From positions 1-64,000 of the forward strand of contig CAZRGV010000005.1 in the NCBI GenBank assembly GCA_964599655.1: 64,000 bases of DNA. Direction: 5' to 3'. This document shows positions 1 through 9,033 of the stretch, in pieces; position 1 is the stretch's first letter, and every line of letters starts with the position of its first letter. A program made the position numbers and the translations under genes. The notes beneath the pieces were generated by a model. That model saw nothing but the letters and a program-made list of their open reading frames with translations, made no database searches and was not told the DNA's origin. Origin of the DNA: CAZRGV01 sp964599655 (lineage in GTDB: Bacteria > Planctomycetota > Planctomycetia > Isosphaerales > Isosphaeraceae).

Positions 1-597
1 ATCGCCCCCCGCCAACGCCAACGCCGAGACGCCCCGTTCGCCTGTTCACGATCGCGGTGCGCGCCCAACGCGTCAAACCGGCACGAAATCGCCAATCAAT
101 TTAATTGATATTTATATATACTAAATTATTGTTGATTCTATCAAACGATGCCAAACAACCAATAGCGACCACGGACGCCGTGCTCGGCGTTCGATCCGTT
201 TTTGTAAGTCTCTTATGGAAAATGAGATACAATCTGACAGTGGCCCTTGAGCGATCGGTCGGGACCGCGAGCGCAAACGAACTCGGCCCGATGGGTTGCG
301 ACACGACTGAGCCTGGGACACCGTTTGTCAAGGCGATTTAGAAGAATCCATGTGGGTGGGGGTCGCTCCGGGTCGGGGCCGGGTGCGAGTGGAACGGCTT
401 GCTCCGGCGCCGAGCGCGTCGTTGAAACTTCTGGCCTTGCCCGATTCCGCTTCGATCGGCAGAATCCCCTCGCACGTGCGAGCGAACCGGGTAAGCTGTT
501 ATCGGAGCCAGTCCTCGAACTCCCGGCGGGGGTCGAGGCGACTCACTCACGACCGGACATCGCGGACCCGAATCGCTCGCGGAACAAGGCTTGACGC
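1..597. other. Left edge, no identifiable gene
   Basis: The first hundred bases could be the 3' end of a plus-strand gene entering from outside, because all three plus frames stay open from base 1 and close between 102 and 124. I cannot tell which frame would be real. Bases about 97-150 form an AT-rich patch in GC-rich surroundings and may contain a promoter. Short ORFs on both strands from 100 to 600 overlap each other and look like noise. Confidence 0.5.
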
Positions 598-1647
598 ATG
601 GTAAACATCGGCATCGTCGGTATCGGTTTCATGGGCATGATCCACTACCTGGCCGCGCAAAAGCTGGCCGGGGGACAGGTGGTCGCCCTTTGCAGCCGTG
701 ACCGCAAGAAGCTCGACGGCGACTGGACCAGCATCCAGGGGAACTTCGGGCCCCGAGGCACCCAGATGGATCTGTCGGGGAAGGCCACGTACACGTCGAT
801 CGACGACCTTCTGGCCGATCCCAACGTCCACCTCGTCGACCTCTGCGTGCCGAACGACCAGCACGCCGCCAACGCGATCAAGGCCCTCGAAGCAGGCAAG
901 CACGTGCTGGTGGAGAAGCCGATTTCGCTTGACCTGGCCGATGCCGACGCCATGCTCGCCGCGGCTCGCAAGAGCGGCAAGCTGCTGATGGTGGCCCACG
1001 TTTTGCCATTCTTCCCCGAATTCGCCTTCGCTCTCGACGCCGTTCAGTCCGGGAAATACGGCCGCCTTCAGGCGGCTCATTTGACGCGGGTCATCTCAAA
1101 GCCCGACTGGTCCCGAGGCATTGCGGACGTCGAGCGAAGCGGCGGGCCGGCCATCGACCTGCATATTCACGACACGCACTACATCGGCCTCCTGACCGGC
1201 GTACCGACGGCGGTCCATTCGCGAGGCGTGGTCGACTCGGGGGCCGTCGTGTACCTGACGACCCAGTACCTGTACGAGCAGGCCGACCCGATGATCGCCG
1301 TTTCGGCGGTATCCGGAGCGCTCGCGCAGTCGGGCCGGCCGTTCGCGCACGGGTTCGAAATTTACCTGGAAAAGGCGACGCTCAGCCTGGGGATCGCGTC
1401 GCTTCCTGGCCAGGGACAAGTCAACCCGCTCTCGGTGATTCTGCCCGACGGGACCGTGGAGTACCCACAGCTCGGCTCGGGCGACCCGATCGAGGCGTTC
1501 ACAAGAGAACTCACGGTTGCGGTCGAGGCGGTCGGCAGCGGAGTCGAGCCGCCGAGACTGTCGGGAACTCTGGCGCGCCAGGCTCTGGCGATCTGCCAGG
1601 CGGAGGTGGCAAGCGTCCAGGGCCGCCGTCCCGTCGTCCTCTCCTGA
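598..1647 (+). CDS. Gfo/Idh/MocA family NAD(P)-dependent oxidoreductase
   Basis: A 349-residue soluble protein with the two-domain Gfo/Idh/MocA plan. The N-terminus has a Rossmann nucleotide-binding fold (GIVGIGFMGMIHY at residues 4-16). The family EKP motif appears as VLVEKPISLDL near residue 105, where the Lys usually contacts cofactor and substrate. A DLHIHDTHY segment near residue 187 is where the family places its catalytic or metal-binding His/Asp. Members oxidise or reduce sugars and cyclitols; the substrate here cannot be told. It stands alone, and the next gene starts more than 200 bp downstream. It is one of three family members in the window and is not a close copy of the other two. 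Confidence 0.9.
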   Translation: MVNIGIVGIGFMGMIHYLAAQKLAGGQVVALCSRDRKKLDGDWTSIQGNFGPRGTQMDLSGKATYTSIDDLLADPNVHLVDLCVPNDQHAANAIKALEAGKHVLVEKPISLDLADADAMLAAARKSGKLLMVAHVLPFFPEFAFALDAVQSGKYGRLQAAHLTRVISKPDWSRGIADVERSGGPAIDLHIHDTHYIGLLTGVPTAVHSRGVVDSGAVVYLTTQYLYEQADPMIAVSAVSGALAQSGRPFAHGFEIYLEKATLSLGIASLPGQGQVNPLSVILPDGTVEYPQLGSGDPIEAFTRELTVAVEAVGSGVEPPRLSGTLARQALAICQAEVASVQGRRPVVLS

Positions 1648-1871
1648 ACCGTCCTTTCTTGCATCGGGATTGCGTCACATTTTCATGTGTTTGGATACTG
1701 AGACATACCTGGGTGTTGCCCAGGCGGTGCTCGGCGTGGAGGTTGGATCGCGTTGGCGATCGAGGTCATTTCCCATCGGCCGATTTTTCCTCAAGTGACG
1801 ATTCTCCCGATCCGATAGTGTCAAGGAGGACAGGAAGTCCTCCGATGCGCCGCTCAGGAGGAGGACGTGCG

Positions 1872-2693
1872 ATGACGCTTGCCGTGTCGGATCTCATCCA
1901 CCCCACGGCCGTGATAGGGCCCGAGGTCGAGCTCGAAGCCGATGTTCAAGTCGGTCCTTATGCCATTCTTGAAGGGCCGATTCGGATCGGAGCCGGATGT
2001 GTGATCGAGGGGCACGCCTGCCTGACGGGCCCCTTGACGATGGGCCGGGAGAACTTCGTGGGGCACGGGGCCGTGCTGGGCAAGAGCCCGCAATCGCGGG
2101 TCTACCGTGGTGAGCCGACGCGACTGACCATTGGCGACGGCAACACCTTCCGCGAGTACGTGACGGTTCATCGCGGCACCGTCGATGGCGGCGGCGAGAC
2201 GCGCATCGGCCACCGGAACCTGATGATGATCGGCGCCCACGTCGGCCACGATGTCCAGATGGGAAATGGCTGCACGCTGGTCAACTGCGCCCTGGTCGGC
2301 GGCCACGCTCAGCTTGGCGACGGCTGCATTCTCTCGGGCCATACGGCCGTTCAGCAGCGCGTTCGGATCGGTCGGCTGGCGATGCTCGGCGGCATGGGGG
2401 GCAGCTCGAAGGACATCCCCCCCTTCGTGCTTCAGCAGGGCTACAACTGCGTCACCGGCCTGAACATCATCGGCCTCCGCCGCGCAGGCGTCAGCCACGA
2501 GGCCATCGACGCCCTGCGGCAGACGTACCGCGTCCTGTACAAGGAAGGCCGTGCCCGCAACGACGCCATCGAGCGCATCGAGTCCGATCACGGCTCGATT
2601 CCCGAGGTCCGGGAGTTCCTCGAGTTCCTCCGCACAACCACCCTCGGCATCAACCCGGCCCGCGACTCCGACCGCAAGAACTGGGAGTTCTGA
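1872..2693 (+). CDS. lpxA: Acyl-ACP--UDP-N-acetylglucosamine O-acyltransferase
   Basis: This 273-residue left-handed beta-helix acyltransferase performs the first step of lipid A synthesis, moving a 3-hydroxyacyl chain from ACP to UDP-GlcNAc in the cytoplasm. Hexapeptide repeats run from about residue 8 to 190. The GAHVGHD segment holds His123 and His126, matching the catalytic region of E. coli LpxA. The helical C-terminal domain (GLRRAGVSHEAIDALRQ) is also typical. The open frame extends upstream to 1659, but the ATG at 1872 has a good GGAGGA ribosome site and gives the usual family length (about 262). It is not next to lpxD, fabZ or lpxB as in many Gram-negatives. Planctomycetes commonly keep lipid A genes. 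Confidence 0.93.
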   Translation: MTLAVSDLIHPTAVIGPEVELEADVQVGPYAILEGPIRIGAGCVIEGHACLTGPLTMGRENFVGHGAVLGKSPQSRVYRGEPTRLTIGDGNTFREYVTVHRGTVDGGGETRIGHRNLMMIGAHVGHDVQMGNGCTLVNCALVGGHAQLGDGCILSGHTAVQQRVRIGRLAMLGGMGGSSKDIPPFVLQQGYNCVTGLNIIGLRRAGVSHEAIDALRQTYRVLYKEGRARNDAIERIESDHGSIPEVREFLEFLRTTTLGINPARDSDRKNWEF

Positions 2694-2735
2694 GAGGAAC
2701 CTCGTCTCGTATTGAGACTCGTGAATCCGACCGCT

Positions 2736-2753
2736 CCCGGCGGCCCCGCCGGG
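2736..2753 (+). terminator. Possible hairpin terminator after lpxA
   Basis: A perfect 7-bp GC stem (CCCGGCG, loop GCCC, CGCCGGG) lies 42 bases after the lpxA stop. No clear T-run follows, so intrinsic termination is uncertain. Confidence 0.35.
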
Positions 2754-2935
2754 GGTTGGCCCGGACTTTCCCCAGCCTGAAGGAACTCGGGGCTTACGCG
2801 GGGCGATCGGATGGGGTAGAGTCACAGGACCTGCCCGGGGTCGCGCGGTTCCCGCGTTCAGTCGAGGTGGAATCACCGGCTGAGGCGACGGCTCCGGGAG
2901 ACATCCTGTTCCTATCACCTGGGAGGATCTCGCCG

Positions 2936-3943
2936 ATGGCCGACCAGCACAAGCCGATCGACTGCCCCGACTGCCGCGACGAGGCGATCAACCGACGCGA
3001 CTTCGTCCGACGGGTAGGCGGTGCCGCCATGGCCGGTGGTCTGCTTCCCCTGACCGGTCTCGCTCGTCCCGCCGTGGCTCGCCCAACCGCCGACAAACAA
3101 CCGGCCGAGACGGCCGTCAAGCGGCTCTACGGCACGTTGACGTCCGATCAGAAGAAGCTGATTTGCTTCCCCTTCGATGATCCCCTGCGCACCAAGATCA
3201 GCGCCAACTGGGCCATCACGAAGACCAAGATCGAGGACGACTTCACCAAGGAACAGCAGGCCCTCATCGACGAGATCTTCCGGGGCGTCACCAGCCCCGA
3301 AGGCTACGAGCGGTTCGTCAAGCAGATGGACGAGGACTACGGCGGACTCGGCCAGTACCACATCGCCATTTTCGGTGATCCCAACTCGGACCAGTTCGAG
3401 TTCGAGATGACCGGCCGGCACCTGACCATCCGCGCCGATGGCAACAGTGTCGAGGGGGCGGCCTTCGGCGGTCCGATCATCTACGGCCACGGCACGGGCG
3501 ACTCGAAGAAGGGCCTGCCCGGCAACGTGTTCTACTACCAGACCCTGAAAGCCAACGAGGTCTTCAAGGCCCTCGATGGCGCGCAGCGCAAGAAGGCCCT
3601 GCTGCCCAAGGCCCCGCCCGAATCGGACGTGCCCGTCCAGGGCAAGGCGGGCCACTTCCCCGGCATCGCCGTCAGCGAGCTTTCGCCCGATCAGAAAGAG
3701 CTGCTCGAATCGGTGATCAAGATTGTGTTGAATCCTTACCGCGAGCAGGATGTCGAGGAGGCGATGGCGGTATTGAAGGATGGCGGCGGGTTCGATGGTC
3801 TGCACCTGGCCTTCTACGAGTCCAACGACATCGGCAACGACCAGGTGTGGGATATCTGGCGGATCGAGGGCCCGACCTTCGTCTGGCACTTCCGCGGCGC
3901 CCCGCACGTCCACGCGTATGTGAATGTCGCCAAGAAGTCCTGA
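2936..3943 (+). CDS. DUF3500 domain protein with twin-arginine signal
   Basis: A 335-residue exported protein. Residues 20-50 hold a twin-arginine leader (RRDFVRRVGGAAMAGGLLP) followed by an Ala/Pro region. Most of the rest matches DUF3500, a family of unknown function common in planctomycetes and often exported by Tat. Recognisable parts are KRLYGTLTSDQKKL, the YHIAIFGDPN and FEFEMTGRHLTIR strands, an FGGPIIYGHG turn and the C-terminal HVHAYVNV. A CPDC pair sits just before the leader. The start at 2936 is chosen over the longer frame from 2756 because GGGAGGA lies 8 bases upstream and the Tat signal then begins near the N-terminus. The gene is not obviously coupled to its neighbours. Confidence 0.85.
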   Translation: MADQHKPIDCPDCRDEAINRRDFVRRVGGAAMAGGLLPLTGLARPAVARPTADKQPAETAVKRLYGTLTSDQKKLICFPFDDPLRTKISANWAITKTKIEDDFTKEQQALIDEIFRGVTSPEGYERFVKQMDEDYGGLGQYHIAIFGDPNSDQFEFEMTGRHLTIRADGNSVEGAAFGGPIIYGHGTGDSKKGLPGNVFYYQTLKANEVFKALDGAQRKKALLPKAPPESDVPVQGKAGHFPGIAVSELSPDQKELLESVIKIVLNPYREQDVEEAMAVLKDGGGFDGLHLAFYESNDIGNDQVWDIWRIEGPTFVWHFRGAPHVHAYVNVAKKS

Positions 3944-4135
3944 TCGGTTCGACGCAATGGCACCGGTCGTCCTGGCACGGGCCGGGGCGACCGTTTGGCC
4001 CTCTCCGCAAGCCGTCGAGCCTTCCGGAATGGCGCGCGGCTTGCAACGCCTCCTCGATGGAACATGACTCGCCCTCCGCTCGGCATTTCGTTCGATGCCC
4101 AGCCCGGAGGGGGGGCCTCCCGAGGACGCAAAACC

Positions 4136-4555
4136 ATGAGATCGTACAACCGACGCGCCAGGATCGGGGGCTCGATCCTGGCCCTGTTCGCTCCATTGGT
4201 CTTGACTGGTTCTGCCCCGCTTGACGACGACCCGCCTCTGGCCGGAACCTGGATCTGGCGCTGGAAGGACGAGAACGACGTCATGCATCAGCACGTCCTT
4301 GTGGTCGAGGGCTCCGGCAAGAGCCTCGCCGCCACCGAGCGATTCGACGACCAGCCCGCCGTGACGGTGAACGACCTGAAACGTCATGGGAAAGCCGTGC
4401 GTTTCGCAGTCCTCCGCGGCGAGGTTCGTGCCGCTTACAGCGGCAAACTCGTGGATAAGGATACGATTAACGGAGAGGTGATGGTCACGGACGAATCCGG
4501 CCAGGTTGAAACCTTCGGCTGGACGGCCAAGCGAGAGCCGACCACGTCCGACTGA
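4136..4555 (+). CDS. Small exported protein of unknown function
   Basis: A 139-residue protein with a basic N-terminus and hydrophobic stretch (residues 8-27, GGSILALFAPLVLTGSAP), i.e. a signal peptide. The mature part has alternating beta-strand patterns: LAGTWIWRW, HVLVVEG, FAVLRGEVRAAYSGKLV and INGEVMVTD. A small beta-barrel or lipocalin-like fold is plausible, but I recognise no family. The start is the ATG at 4136; the frame is open further upstream without a ribosome site or leader. It lies between the DUF3500 gene and the hydrolase on the same strand, with gaps near 190 and 170 bp. Confidence 0.7.
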   Translation: MRSYNRRARIGGSILALFAPLVLTGSAPLDDDPPLAGTWIWRWKDENDVMHQHVLVVEGSGKSLAATERFDDQPAVTVNDLKRHGKAVRFAVLRGEVRAAYSGKLVDKDTINGEVMVTDESGQVETFGWTAKREPTTSD

Positions 4556-4724
4556 CGTCGAGTCCTGAAACCCATGAGGGACCTTGAAAGGATCAGGGTT
4601 GGGGCGGAACCGCCCGCGTGAAATCGGGCCAAGAAGCTCGGCTTGCCGAAAGCGGCCAAGTCTCGTAGGCTCGGCACTACGTGATGGCTGTCGGCTGGAC
4701 TGGGCCCCGATCTCGGAGGTCCGC

Positions 4725-5645
4725 ATGGAGTCGGAGTCGAGCGTCCCACGTCTCCGAATCATTCCTCGCAAGGCTCGTCGGTTCGGAACGGTGCTGCTTG
4801 TCCTGGCCCTCAGCGGCTACATGGGCATTTCGGTCTATTCCGCCCATGTGTTGACAAGCCCACATAATCGGGAGTCGCGGATCGATCCGAGATTCGTCGC
4901 TCCGGACGCCGTCGCCTGGTCGACCACGACCGAAGACGGTTTGACGCTTCGCGGCTGGTACTTTCCGACCGAGACCCATCGCCGGCTTGTGGTGCTTGTC
5001 CACGGGCTCTGGGAAGGTTGGGATGTCCTGGCTGGTCAGGCTCGTGACCTGCATCATCGCGGCTACGACGTCCTCGCGTTCGATCTTCGAGGGCACGGGC
5101 AGAGTGATCCGGCGCGGCTAACGATGGGGCGAAGCGAGCGCCGCGACCTTCGAGCGGCGCAGGAGTGGGCTCGACGACAGGGCTTCACGCCCGACCGAAT
5201 CGGCTGGGTCGGCTACTCGCTGGGCGGGGCGACGCTCTTGATGGAGGCTGAGACTAACCCGGCGATCCGGGTCGCGGTCATCGACAGCCCATTCGGCAAC
5301 CTGCCCGAGGTGCTCGACGAGCAGCTCGCCGCGCACAGCGGCTTGCCTCGGGTGTTCAATCCGGGCATCCTGCTGGCGGCGTGGGCGGCCTTCGGAACCC
5401 GGACCGACGACCTGATTCCCATTCGATCGGCCCGCCACTGGGGCTCGCGCCCGCTCTTGCTGATCCACGGCCAGAACGATCAACTCGTGCCCGTCTCGCA
5501 GGCGAAGCGGCTCGCCAGGGCCGCCGGTTCGACCTGCCGAGCCGTTCTGCTTCCGGGGGTCGGTCACGTCGATGCCTACCAGCGTGACCCGATCGGGTAC
5601 ATCGCCCGGCTCGACCTCTTCTTCCGGAAACACCTGCAACCTTGA
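4725..5645 (+). CDS. Membrane-anchored alpha/beta hydrolase
   Basis: A 306-residue alpha/beta hydrolase with one N-terminal membrane helix (about residues 21-41), so the catalytic domain probably lies outside the cytoplasmic membrane. The fold markers are present in order: oxyanion segment VVLVHGLWEGW near residue 90, nucleophile elbow GYSLGG at 163-168 (Ser165), acid segment HGQNDQLVPV, and histidine segment GVGHVDAY near the C-terminus. This is the BAAT/FrsA-like or serine aminopeptidase S33-like arrangement seen in many planctomycete membrane hydrolases. The substrate is unknown. The ATG at 4725 is preceded by a GGAGG site. Confidence 0.85.
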   Translation: MESESSVPRLRIIPRKARRFGTVLLVLALSGYMGISVYSAHVLTSPHNRESRIDPRFVAPDAVAWSTTTEDGLTLRGWYFPTETHRRLVVLVHGLWEGWDVLAGQARDLHHRGYDVLAFDLRGHGQSDPARLTMGRSERRDLRAAQEWARRQGFTPDRIGWVGYSLGGATLLMEAETNPAIRVAVIDSPFGNLPEVLDEQLAAHSGLPRVFNPGILLAAWAAFGTRTDDLIPIRSARHWGSRPLLLIHGQNDQLVPVSQAKRLARAAGSTCRAVLLPGVGHVDAYQRDPIGYIARLDLFFRKHLQP

Positions 5646-5776
5646 ACGATGCCAGGGAGAGACCTCGCAACGGGGAGCACGCCCGATCCAAGGGGACGGT
5701 TGGGTTGGCTCCGCGCTGGTGGATTGACGGAGATCGCCACCACCAGCCGTGAGTCCTGACCTGGATTCCAGGCTCT

Positions 5777-5799
5777 AGGGCGGACCAAAACGCCGCCCT
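5777..5799. terminator. Hairpin between convergent genes
   Basis: A perfect 7-bp inverted repeat (AGGGCGG, 9-base loop with AAAA, CCGCCCT) lies between the hydrolase stop at 5645 and the stop of the small basic gene at 5845. Its position between two convergent genes suits a bidirectional terminator. Neither strand has a long T-run. Confidence 0.4.
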
Positions 5800-5844
5800 G
5801 AGCCGGTCCCCGTCGTAGGTGGGTGGTTGAGGAGGTGGACGGGT

Positions 5845-5934
5845 CTACTTCTTGCGGTGTCGGATCCGGCTTCGCATTCGGCGCTTCTTCCGTCCGACCT
5901 TGCGGCGACCTTTCCCTCGACGGCGGCTGGCCAT
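5845..5934 (-). CDS. 29-residue very basic protein, candidate small ribosomal protein
   Basis: A 30-codon ORF whose product is almost entirely Arg and Lys (starts MASRRRGKGRRKVGRKK, ends IRHRKK). An AGGAG ribosome site sits 6 bases before the ATG, which is strong for so short a frame. Conserved 25-40 residue basic ribosomal proteins exist (bL37, and bS22/AURKAIP1-COX24 type), and the KKRRM...IRHRKK pattern resembles the latter. This assignment comes from composition and pattern, not alignment. The gene ends near a hairpin and converges with the hydrolase. Longer ORFs over the same bases in other frames look like shadows. Confidence 0.6.
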   Translation of the reverse strand: MASRRRGKGRRKVGRKKRRMRSRIRHRKK

Positions 5935-6699
5935 ACGCGCTCCTGAGATTCGGGTTCTTGAGAGACCGACGAATATCCAACTACGATCCTGCAAGGGGAA
6001 AGCATCGCATTTTACCGAACGCCCTCACCCCACACAAGAGCCGGAAACGAACGCTCCAAGGGCTCGGGCTGAGGATGACGACACGATGGCGGAGGTCTCG
6101 GCGCTCAAGATCGTCGAGAGACTCCGCACGTCGAGGTTTTTCAGCCAGGGCTCGGTTGTCCATGGAGGCAAAAAGGCGATCGGAGCCGCCCCGAGGGCAG
6201 ATTGGATCGCGAACCGAGTTCGGTCCCCGTACCTGACGGCGAGGGATTCAAGTGGGACGAGGGACCCCGAGGCGCGAACAGCATCGAGCGGGCGCCAGGC
6301 GCCGGTCCGGTTCTCATCCCTGACGAAGAGGAACTCGCAGGTCGTCGGACAAATCCACGACCTGATCGTGCGGATCACTCCTGCCCGATCCGTCCCGCGG
6401 AACCGTGATCGTTCGAGGCGTGCCCCGCCGCACGTCGTTCCGTGCGATGGCGATTCTCGCGCGATCGGCGTCGACCGCCCCGACGGTCAACTCCGGTCAA
6501 CGTCCTTGGTCCAATCTTGGCTAATAAATTTCAAAATAATCAACATTTTATTTATTACAATAACTTTAATACCAATACATTATAAAATCTAATATAACGA
6601 TGATTCGTCCTGTTCTCGCGCGGCCCGATATGTGGTTCCGCGTTCCCGCTCCGCGCCGCTTCCTGGTGATTCCGGACCGATTCGCGAGGACCGGTTTTT
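5935..6699. other. Gene-free stretch with AT-rich island
   Basis: This 765-bp interval lies upstream of the small basic gene and downstream of the Tm-1-like gene. Bases about 6520-6600 are strongly AT-rich (runs of T, A and TTTATTTA) against the GC-rich background. The long plus-strand ORFs across it (up to 246 codons) have Arg/Pro/Ser-rich, domain-free translations and are probably not genes. No RNA gene was recognised. Confidence 0.5.
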
Positions 6700-7920
6700 C
6701 TAGTCCCTCGCGAGCAGTTTTCTTAGCTCGATCGCCGCGGCGTCCGCGAAAGACGGATCGTTGATATGTTCGTTTCGCTGTTCGACCCTGACGTTGGGGT
6801 TTCCGGCCAAGCCCTGGGTGAGCGCGCCGAAGAGTGCGGCGTCGGCGTCGGGGTCCCAGAAGGGCTGGCCCGGGGCGTCGAGGGCGGAGACGCCTTGCCG
6901 GGGAATCATCACGACGGTCGGTCCCCAGGCTCGGCGAAGGATCGAGGCCATGTGGCGGCCGATGGCGTCGCACTCTTCGGCCGTGGTTCGCATGAGGGTG
7001 ACGTTTGGGTTGTGGACGTGGAGCTTACGGCCGGCGAATCGTTCGGGAACCGTGGCCATGGGGCCGAAGTTGACCATGTCCAGGGCACCGACGCTGACGA
7101 CCTGCGGGATTCCCTTGCGAACGGCGGCTTCGAGGCGGTCGGGGCCGGCCGAAAGCACGCCCCCGACGAGCTCATCGGCCAGTTCGGTGGTGGTCAGGTC
7201 GAGCACGGCGTCGACTTCGCCGTCGCGGATGAGCCCTTCCATGGCCTGGCCGCCGACGCCCGTGGCGTGGAAGACCAGGACTTCGCAGCCGGAGTCGTCA
7301 AGGAACTTGCGGGCGCGGTCGACGCAGGGGGTGGTGACACCGAACATCGTTGCCGCGACAACGGGCCAGTCGGCCTGTTCGTCGGGGGGTAACGGGGCGC
7401 GCCGGACCATGCCGGCCAGGGCGGCCGCGGCGTTGGCCAGGACGGTGCGTGTCAGGCGGTTCAGCCCAGCGAGGTCGGCAACGGAGTGAATCATCACGAT
7501 GTCGCTGCCGCCGACGTAAGGGCGGGTCTGGCCGCTGGCCAGCGTGCTGACCATAACCTTGGGCACGCCGAAGGGCAACGCGCGCATGGCGGCGGTGCCG
7601 ATGGTGGTGCCGGCCGAGCCTCCGAGGGCGAAGAGGCCGGCGACCCTGCCTTCGCGCTCCAGCTCGGTGACGATGGCGGCGCCCCCTTCGGCGGCCTTCG
7701 CCACCGCCTGGCCGCGGTCGCCTCGTGAGCGGACGGACGAGGCCGAGGTTCCCGCGTGCCGGAAGACCTCTTCCCGCCCGATCTCGGCGCCGAAGGCCGG
7801 CGGACCGAGCGATCCGGCGTCGATGACCAGGGTTTCCAGGCCCTCGGCTCGGAGCCGGCCTCGAACGAAGGCCAGTTCCTGACCCTTGGTGTCCAGCGTT
7901 CCGACAAGCACCACTGGCAT
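6700..7920 (-). CDS. Tm-1-like ATP-binding domain protein (UPF0261)
   Basis: A 406-residue cytosolic protein of the UPF0261/Tm-1-like family, named after the tomato Tm-1 resistance protein. The N-terminal signature VVLVGTLDTKGQE is at residues 3-15. Further conserved blocks are a GGSAGTTIGTAAMRALPFG loop near residue 100 and the ASGQTRPYVGGSDIVMIHSV block. The C-terminal half has FHATGVGGQAMEGLI and NVTLMRTTAEE, typical of the TIM-barrel-like domain. The family's bacterial function is not settled. Length is normal (about 400). It is divergent from an SDR dehydrogenase, with about 160 bp between starts. Confidence 0.88.
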   Translation of the reverse strand: MPVVLVGTLDTKGQELAFVRGRLRAEGLETLVIDAGSLGPPAFGAEIGREEVFRHAGTSASSVRSRGDRGQAVAKAAEGGAAIVTELEREGRVAGLFALGGSAGTTIGTAAMRALPFGVPKVMVSTLASGQTRPYVGGSDIVMIHSVADLAGLNRLTRTVLANAAAALAGMVRRAPLPPDEQADWPVVAATMFGVTTPCVDRARKFLDDSGCEVLVFHATGVGGQAMEGLIRDGEVDAVLDLTTTELADELVGGVLSAGPDRLEAAVRKGIPQVVSVGALDMVNFGPMATVPERFAGRKLHVHNPNVTLMRTTAEECDAIGRHMASILRRAWGPTVVMIPRQGVSALDAPGQPFWDPDADAALFGALTQGLAGNPNVRVEQRNEHINDPSFADAAAIELRKLLARD

Positions 7921-8079
7921 GGTCGTCCACCTTGCTCACTGCCGGAAGTGACGAAGGCGGGCTGGCCGGAGGCCGATCCTCGTGCCATAATCGCCGCCAA
8001 ATCCGCCTGGGAACTGGCATTGGACCATGCCTCGAGGTGGTTGGGAACTCCCTTGTCGCGCGATTATTGAGGCTTCGTG

Positions 8080-8910
8080 ATGTCGGAAACCGAACCAGAC
8101 GTGTCCAACGCCAGGGCCCCGGAACGCGACGAGGACTCGGTGGCGATTGTGACGGGCGCGGGTCAGGGAATCGGCCTGGGAATTGCCCGTTGCCTGGCGG
8201 GGGCCGGCCACCGCGTCGCGCTGGTCGACATCGCCGGCGCGTCGGCCGTTCGCGAGGCCGATCGCCTGGTCGACGAGGGGCGTGACGCGATCGGCGTGGC
8301 GCTCGACGTGACCGTCGCCGACGACTGGCGGCGGGCGGTCGACCAGGTTTCCGAGCGCTGGGGACGGATCGACGTGCTGGTCAACAACGCGGGTATCAGC
8401 CCCCGCGGCACGGCCGAATCGACCGACGAGGCGCTTTGGGAGCGGACCCTGGCGATCAACCTGAAAGGCCCCTGGCTAGGGATCAAGGCGTGCCTGCCCT
8501 GGCTTCGGCGCACGCGTGGAACGATCGTCAACATTGGTTCGACCCGCGCCACCCGCCCGATGCGAGGGCTGTTCGTTTACGTGGTGAGCAAGGCGGGCCT
8601 GCTCGGCCTGACGCGGCAGATGGCCGTCGAGGGGCTCGACGACGGCGTGACGTGCAACATGGTGGCTCCGGGCTGGGTCGACACGCCCGGCGAGCGGATC
8701 TTGCAGGCGGCGCACGGCCGCCCCGCGTTTCCGGCGGGCCTCCGGAACCTGATCCGGCCCGAGGAGGTCGGTGAGGCGGTTGTCTATCTGGCCTCGCCGT
8801 CGGGCCGGAGGGTCAACGGCGTGATCCTCTACGTGGATGCCGGTTTGCACGCGGCCGACGACGCGGGCATGGTCTTCACGCCTCCCGGCAGCCCTCGCCT
8901 GGAACTCTGA
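8080..8910 (+). CDS. SDR family NAD(P)-dependent oxidoreductase
   Basis: A 276-residue classical short-chain dehydrogenase. The cofactor motif TGAGQGIGLGIA is near residue 28, the NNAG motif (VNNAGISPRG) near 103, and the catalytic Ser in NIGSTRATR precedes YVVSK, the YxxxK pair. The C-terminus has the expected substrate loop and a VNGVILYVDAG segment. The ATG at 8080 follows a GTG at 8077 that would add one residue; the ATG is preferred. About 20 extra N-terminal residues precede the Rossmann fold. The divergent arrangement with the Tm-1-like gene suggests a shared control region. The substrate is unknown. Confidence 0.9.
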   Translation: MSETEPDVSNARAPERDEDSVAIVTGAGQGIGLGIARCLAGAGHRVALVDIAGASAVREADRLVDEGRDAIGVALDVTVADDWRRAVDQVSERWGRIDVLVNNAGISPRGTAESTDEALWERTLAINLKGPWLGIKACLPWLRRTRGTIVNIGSTRATRPMRGLFVYVVSKAGLLGLTRQMAVEGLDDGVTCNMVAPGWVDTPGERILQAAHGRPAFPAGLRNLIRPEEVGEAVVYLASPSGRRVNGVILYVDAGLHAADDAGMVFTPPGSPRLEL

Positions 8911-9033
8911 GATCCAGCCCGCCTTGGCGATGTCGGAAATCACCATCACGCGATCCGGTCCCGCATGATTCAACCCGATTTGATACCCTGGGTCTCATGC
9001 GCCGTGTTCGTTTCGTTGAGGTGAATTCCCCCC

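Noticed and set aside
5852..6592. 246-codon plus-strand ORF
   Set aside because: It lies antisense over the small basic gene and through an AT-rich patch. The translation is Arg/Pro/Ser-rich without a domain.
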